From: Chara braunii
Taxonomy: Eukaryota; Streptophyta; Charophyceae; Charales; Characeae
Length of the DNA stretch: 36,061 bases
Assembly: GCA_003427395.1 (NCBI GenBank)
Contig: BFEA01000019.1
Coordinates: 1,667,766 to 1,703,826, forward strand
Direction of reading: 5' to 3'
The translations under genes were made by a program, and so were the position numbers. The notes under the pieces are model-generated. The model did not search any database. It was not told the DNA's origin and saw only the letters and a program-made list of their open reading frames with translations. Below are positions 31,330-36,061 of the stretch, one piece after another (the first letter of the stretch is position 1; every line of letters begins with the position of its first letter).

Positions 31330-31661
31330 GGATGAAAAACTCTTCCAGGAACCTTGAGTCAACATCTGCTCCAAGGTCCATCCACGACGGATTCCCTCCC
31401 GAACTCCAATAACTGGCAAAAATTGTGTGTCGGCGTCGGCAGTCCACGGGCAAGGGTATATGATAAAGTTGACCATGGCCAGGACAAGGGCAAAAGCAGA
31501 AGTTCGGGGGATTTCGTTGTACCCCTGTGTTTTAGGGGTATCCAACAAAATACCCCAACATTTAGGCTAAGAAGATTGTCACACCCGGCCAGGCAGACTG
31601 TCACGCCTGGCCCCGAGAGGTCTGATGCCCGGGGTAGCCGGGCGTATGAATAAGTGGGGTC

Positions 31662-31800
31662 TTTTTTTTTTTTTTTTTTTTTCCCGAACAACCCGAGGTA
31701 GTGGTAGGGGTGCTGATAAGAGCAGACACCTCTATCACTCTCGGGGAGGCTCCATCTATTGGTGGGGAGCTGCACCTGCTGGAAACCGGATCCAGCATCC
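31662..31800 (-). mobile_element. Short A-tailed retroposon family, minus-strand copy
   Basis: T-run 31662-31682, then AACAACCCGAGG, TGCTGATAAGAGCAGACACC, GGAGGCTCCATCTATTGG, GGGGAGCTGCACCTGCTGGA and CCAGCATCC. It closely matches the left half of the inverted pair at 16351-16480. The poly-A end is to the left, so insertion is on the minus strand. Confidence 0.75.
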
Positions 31801-31915
31801 CAGAACATCATTTTTCCTGTTTACACAGACATCCATTTATCGTAGCAAGTGTCTTTATGGACCGTCCTCAAAGGAGTCGGTTTCTCAATAGGACCACACA
31901 TGTAGTTAGTATGCT

Positions 31916-32192
31916 AGCTTGTTTGCCTACATGGCATCTTCATCCGGGTGATAGTAAAGCCGAGCCCCATGTCTGCTCTTTCCCTTTACTCATGGAGTCA
32001 AGCTGAGTCATCTATGAATGAGTCTCAGAGTCTATGACTGTAGGCTAACTAACCTGGTTTGTTTGCCTACACGGCATCTTTAGCCAGGTGATAATAAACC
32101 CGAGTCCCATGTCTGAAATCTCCTTTTACTCGTGAAGCCAGGCCAAATCACCAATAAGCGGGTCTCTGTGGATGTAGGCAGACCAACCTCCC
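31916..32192. repeat. Two-copy tandem duplication, 140-bp period
   Basis: Copies beginning near 31921 and 32061 share GTTTGCCTACA(T/C)GGCATCTT, GTGATA(G/A)TAAA, GAG(C/T)CCCATGTCTG, CTTTTACTC-like and a GTAGGC...ACTAACC-like end. Confidence 0.85.
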
Positions 32193-32381
32193 ATTCCCCA
32201 TCCCCCACCCTTTAAGACATGAAGTATTGAACAATGTCACATAATGGTAGACAATGTTAGGCTATTTTAGTTTAAAACAACTTGCTTTCACTGAGTAACC
32301 GGTTTAGGAGTTATACTACGACTATGTGGCTTCGTTTCCCTATGAAGCGTCTGCATAACGTTTCTCTTGACATTCTCCAGT

Positions 32382-32819
32382 ATGGCTTCAAACATCGTTC
32401 GAACCTGTTATAACTGCGGTGAACCGGGTCACTTTGCCCGGTTCTGTCCTCATCCTCCTCGTAATTATGTCCCTCCAAATCCAAACGGTTACATTGCAAT
32501 TGTCCCAGTTCAAACTCCCCTTCTCAATCTGCCTGGTCCGAGCTCTAATCATACCCCTACTACGGCCTACCCTCAGAATAGTAATACCAATAACAATCAC
32601 GGATGTGGTGGCTACAATGAAGGCGGTGGTTGGAATCAGACTAATTGGAGGTTGAGCACTCTGGAAGAACAGGTGTCGAGAATGAAGATTCGTGGACAAG
32701 TTTCAGCGGCCTCGCGAATTTTGCGAGGACTTGGCGCTGCGCCGCGAACGGAAGGGAGGCCCTACTGTCAACGCGACGACGAAGAGCGGACCCATCGTCA
32801 CAGGTCAGCGAATCAATGA
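32382..32819 (+). pseudogene. CCHC zinc-knuckle gag-like ORF
   Basis: ATG at 32382 gives 145 codons starting MASNIVRTCYNCGEPGHFAR. The CCHC knuckle CYNCGEPGHFARFC fits C-x2-C-x4-H-x4-C exactly; such knuckles bind nucleic acid in retroelement gag proteins. A Pro/Asn-rich linker follows, then STLEEQVSRMKIRG, possibly the start of a coiled coil. After about 32690 a different frame (DKFQRPREFCEDLALRRERK) looks as plausible, so a frameshift is likely. The knuckle at the extreme N-terminus is unusual for gag, so it is either a truncated gag or an element-specific ORF. No protease, RT or integrase follows within the window. Confidence 0.6.
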
Positions 32820-32939
32820 CCCGGGTTGGCCCTCCGGGTATCCGATCCCGCCCCGCCCTTCTTTGGGGCGGCAACCATCGCCGATGAAAGGTGGGAGGAT
32901 GCGGGTAGCCATCGTGAAGATGCTGATGAAAGTTCACAC

Positions 32940-33590
32940 GGCTGCTAGGACGACATAAAAGCCTTCGCATGGGCGGAGGGGAGGGGATCCAGACTGGGTT
33001 AAGAGGAAGAGTTGGGCGAGGATAAGCGTGTGGAGAAGTTGACGGCAAGGGAGGGAGCAAGGAAGATGCCGAGAGGGAGCCATGCAAGAGTCTAAACACG
33101 AAGTTGCTTCATAAGTCGAAACTGTGAAGGGGGAGGTATGGCGGACAGGACAAAGCTCAAGTGGATATAGGAAGTTGACAGGGGAAGGAACAAGGTGCAG
33201 AGAAGGAATGAGGAAGATGCCGATAGCGAGATAGAGACTACGTGGAGAGTGGGGACGTGAATAACAAGGAAGAGACCAAGAACGGCGTTGATTGAGATAT
33301 CATGCAAAAGATCAGTTGACAGGATCAGTCGATACTTTGCAGAAAGGACGAAGGGGGAGAAAAGGAAGGAGAGAAAGCAGCGAGCAAGGCGTGTCAACTA
33401 CCAAGAAATCACGGCCGAGGAGAGGAGCGTGGGGAGGTGGACGGCAAGGGAGAGATCAAGGACGGCGCCTAAGTAAACGGCAAGGGAGTAATCAAGGACG
33501 ACGCTGATCGAGATATCACTGTGCAGTCAGGACAAAGGGGGCTGAAAAGGGAGGACAGAAAGTAGCAAGCAAGGCGAGTCAAAACATCTC
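32940..33590. repeat. Purine-rich segment with duplicated blocks
   Basis: A block at 33276-33393 recurs diverged at 33492-33585: AAGAACGGCGTTGATTGAGATATC versus AAGGACGACGCTGATCGAGATATC (key words only), then GGACGAAGGGGG, GAGAAAGCAGCGAGCAAGGCG-like. A second motif, ACGGCAAGGGAG, recurs at about 33039, 33441 and 33478. No gene supported. Confidence 0.65.
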
Positions 33591-33741
33591 GTCTGGGAGG
33601 GGCGCCCGGATGAGATACCTTGACCTACTTAGGGGCGACTACAGCTCAACAATCGACAGGGGGTGTATGGTGTGTGATTTCCAATCATAATCCTTTCCCC
33701 CCCTCAAAAAAGTCAATCATGCGGAAATGAATTAAGGAACC

Positions 33742-33803
33742 ATTCGAATTCAAAAGGAATTTGGAAGGAGACTATTCGAATTCAAAAGGAATTTGGAAGG
33801 AGA
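33742..33803. repeat. Exact 30-bp direct repeat
   Basis: Identical copies at 33742-33771 and 33774-33803, beginning ATTCGAATTCAAAAGG, separated by CT. They sit about 60 bp before the poly-T and LINE ORF1 start. Confidence 0.95.
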
Positions 33804-33864
33804 AAGACAAACAAGATAGCGAATACGAGGAGTGGGAGGCGAATTCAATCACAATAAAGGGTCC

Positions 33865-33891
33865 TTTTTTTTTTTTTTTTTTTTTTGCAGT
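33865..33891 (+). other. Poly-T plus GCAG immediately before the LINE ORF1 start
   Basis: 22 T followed by GCAG and then T-ATG. It has the form of a very strong 3' splice acceptor, or of the A-tail of a minus-strand insertion that happens to abut the ORF. Confidence 0.45.
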
Positions 33892-36061
33892 ATGGAGCCG
33901 GTTGGATCAACAAGGAAATCAACAAGGAAAAAGAATAGCCGCAGGCTGGAATCCATGATACACTATAGGGACGCGATGAGACAGATTATGAACTCCCACC
34001 TGCAAACCCTCTCGAGTCGCACTCCCCGGAGGGTAAAAGGCAACACCCCACAGGCAGATGCAGTACAATCCCTGGAGGGACTCGCCTTGGGTAAACCCCC
34101 TTTATTAGGGGCTGAGCTGCCACCACACACAGTCACACTAAGGGAAATACCCACTGGGGAACCTAGGTTGTCAGCAGCTCAAATGGAACATCCACAGGAG
34201 GAACCGGGACTGTGGTGCTAGGAAGGTCACCGACTCGGGAACTTGCAACTGCGACAGATGGAAAGAAACAAACAGAACTGACCCTGTCTGAATCAACCCC
34301 GGAGGCAAACCAGGGTCCCGAACAAAAGGGACAAGGGGTGTCACGCGGAGGAAGGACCCTTTAAACCAACACAGTCACGCATCGTGGGCAGACTGGATTA
34401 AACGTCCTTTTTCTGGGAAATCGTTGACCATTCAAAAAGGGATTGGTACCTCGGAAGACCCGATACAGCACATCCCCCTGGACAATGTGTCATCTGCACG
34501 GGCCTTTTTCCTTTCCAAACTCCTTTGCGGCCCTGAAACAATGGTGGTCGAGCAAGGAGGGAAGAAAACAATGGTGAGGTCCTACCCGAAAGAAGGGTTG
34601 GGGATCAAGGATCACATATACCTCAGTCATGCAAACAGCTGGGTATTTTACGATGACTCTGCCTACAAATCCACTAATGATAACGTGAAGTGGATAAGGC
34701 TTCGGTTGGAAACTCTGAAGCGTGATGGGCAGGCAGCCAGGATTCTTTCCTGATCCACCCTCTTTCCCCCACCACTTTTACAGTTCTGGTCATGTATGAG
34801 AACGATAAACAAACCATCAATGGGTGGAAGAGTCTGCGATGTGAGCGATCTGGAATGAGGATTTACCCCTGGTCCCCCCCCAAACGGCCGGGTCCGAAAG
34901 AACGGAGACTGAGGGTGATGACTGATCACTTTTGGGTTGAATTCAAGCACATCCCTGTCGCAATTCAAGCCAGCTTCCTACACGAATTGAACCAAAAATA
35001 TAAAATCATTTATTTTATTAACCCCCTCCCCCCTTTTGTGGTGCAACGTGACGATTATGCTGGCTCTGGATGTTCTGGAGTCTCAACCCTTCTTTATGGA
35101 TGATGTGATCTTGTTCATAATAAAGGAAAAAGAATACAGGATCCACATCGGACACAAGTTGCGACCATGGTGTTTTAAATGCAAAGCCTACGGCCACTTG
35201 TGTATGGAAGAAGTATGCCCATCCCACCCACATAAGTCGGTAAGGGCAACAAGTCGTTTGCAGAGGGACCCTTTTAACACAGCACGCTGGCACCACGTAG
35301 ACCCCGAACACGAGGGGTGGGCCTATCTTGAAGATGCTGACAAAGAGGGGGGACCGAGAGGATGGGTATGGAAAAAACAAGGGGAACCGAAGTGGGACAT
35401 ATGTCCCCCTGACTCCTGGGCCCCTCCCAAAACCCTTAAGACAAAACTGAAATAATTGAAGACGGCGGGACGCCAAGACAGGAAGGGTGAGGCGACGTCG
35501 GACCAGGGTAGAGAGGAGGGGGAGGGGGGTGATGAATGGACCCTGGTACGCTCCAAGCAGAAGAGGACGGGCCCGGGGCAGACCAGAGATACCCAGGCCC
35601 AGAACCGACACAGGAAACCAGTGATGACACAACAATGGCGAGACAAACGGACAAACCCAAAAGATACACTGCAACCAGAACAGGAATCGGGGGGAGAAGT
35701 TGTCCCACAAGGGGGTAGTGATAAAATGGGCAACAAACGAAAGTTATTCTGAATGAGAAACCTGGAGGGGGATCATTGCCCCAGAGGAACAAGGAGAACA
35801 GGGGAAAAATCCCACAACCCGAATTGGGAAAGGCGGTCCAAAAGGAAACAGAGGAACAGAAAGAGGCAAAGGAACACTCAACAGGGGAAGAAAGAATGAA
35901 GAAGGTAAAGCATCCCTTTCATGACGCGTTTGGGCCGAACCCCATGGAGGTGGAAATCACCCAAACGGTGGAAATAACTATGGAAAAGGTGGATGACTTA
36001 CCTCCCCCATCCGACATCATTATGGCCGAAGCCGAGCCATCGAAAGGGCAGCCAGACGAAC
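33892..36061 (+). pseudogene. LINE ORF1 (zinc-knuckle nucleic-acid-binding protein), frameshifted, runs off the edge
   Basis: Starts at ATG 33892 with basic MEPVGSTRKSTRKKNSRR. Coding continuity passes through several frames: 33892-about 34205, 34206-34360, about 34370-34753 (WADWIKRPFSGKSL; SWVFYDD), 34750-35030 (HFWVEFKHIPVAIQASF), 35036-35455, then after one stop 35456-35750, and finally a different frame open from about 35719 to the edge (KHPFHDAFGPNPMEVEIT). The order DUF4283-like region, then CFKCKAYGHLC knuckle (about 35173), then an acidic tail with DEWTLVRSKQKR is characteristic of plant LINE ORF1. The knuckle spacing after His is irregular. At least four frameshifts and one stop: dead copy. 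ORF2 would lie beyond the window. Confidence 0.62.

Larger units (their letters stand above)
28034..31653 (+). mobile_element. DIRS-like retroelement, decayed
   Basis: Gag-like, reverse transcriptase and RNase H parts appear in order on the + strand, with stops and frameshifts throughout. The RT has the YIDD active-site motif followed by a LGF...PS..VEFLKFRMD...L pattern. The RNase H is followed by the DWGL...FGIPSADMFAS...DALSLNWQEF...PP block, which is typical of DIRS-group elements and related pararetro-type polymerases. I found no tyrosine recombinase, integrase or methyltransferase and no terminal repeats. The right end may be cut by the short retroposon at 31662. Confidence 0.62.

Noticed and set aside
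35018-35710. 230-codon minus-strand frame
   Set aside because: Shadow of LINE ORF1, whose zinc knuckle and basic motifs are on the plus strand.
1-36061. Bacterial origin or contamination
   Set aside because: No operon-like ORFs, Shine-Dalgarno patterns or bacterial genes; introns, A-tailed retroposons and snRNA similarity point to a eukaryote.

Overview
The window looks like nuclear DNA from a repeat-rich eukaryote, most likely a streptophyte (green plant lineage). A charophyte alga such as Chara is my best guess, by inference only. Evidence: a gene broken by GT-AG introns; dense (GA)n/(CT)n tracts; poly(A)-tailed retroposons; a plant-type LINE with the zf-RVT C-terminal domain; a CCHC gag-like ORF; and a decayed DIRS-type retroelement. 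There are no operons and no bacterial gene spacing. Two N gaps (10255-10578 and 26037-26061) lie inside simple repeats.

Layout. 1-8145: one host gene on the + strand that can be modelled as five phase-compatible exons (about 806-7962, 581 codons plus stop from the ATG at 814). The product is a Ser-rich protein I do not recognise. Each intron is filled with a different repeat: a 200-bp duplication plus (GA)n, a foldback pair, an 8-bp minisatellite, and a GTT/GTC trinucleotide tract. 8146-14200: mostly non-coding, with short tandem repeats, (GA)n tracts, a 15-bp perfect hairpin, a foldback element and a polypyrimidine array. 14200-18330: retroposon-rich, with the 3' end of a LINE ORF2 and four copies of a short A-tailed retroposon, one of which forms an inverted pair.

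18850-24110: about 5 kb without convincing protein genes but rich in structured-RNA signals. It holds a tRNA-like segment with A and B boxes, two short hairpins, a U6 snRNA-like segment with intact ACAGAGA, AGC and UUCG elements, an array of degenerate 150-265-bp units each with a stem-loop, and a two-copy tandem duplication. I consider the tRNA-like/U6-like composite and the stem-loop array the most novel-looking parts of the window. 24120-25665: an unidentified, frameshifted ORF followed by a G-rich polypurine tract and a 121-bp direct repeat, a layout resembling the 3' end of an LTR element.

25666-36061: AT-rich spacer, a (CT)n tract and a roughly 435-bp foldback; then a DIRS-like element with gag-like, RT and RNase H parts, broken by stops and frameshifts, with no tyrosine recombinase seen. 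After it come another short retroposon, a CCHC gag-like ORF, duplicated purine-rich sequence, and a frameshifted LINE ORF1 that runs off the right edge. All retroelement ORFs look dead. The five-exon gene is the only host protein gene I can support.
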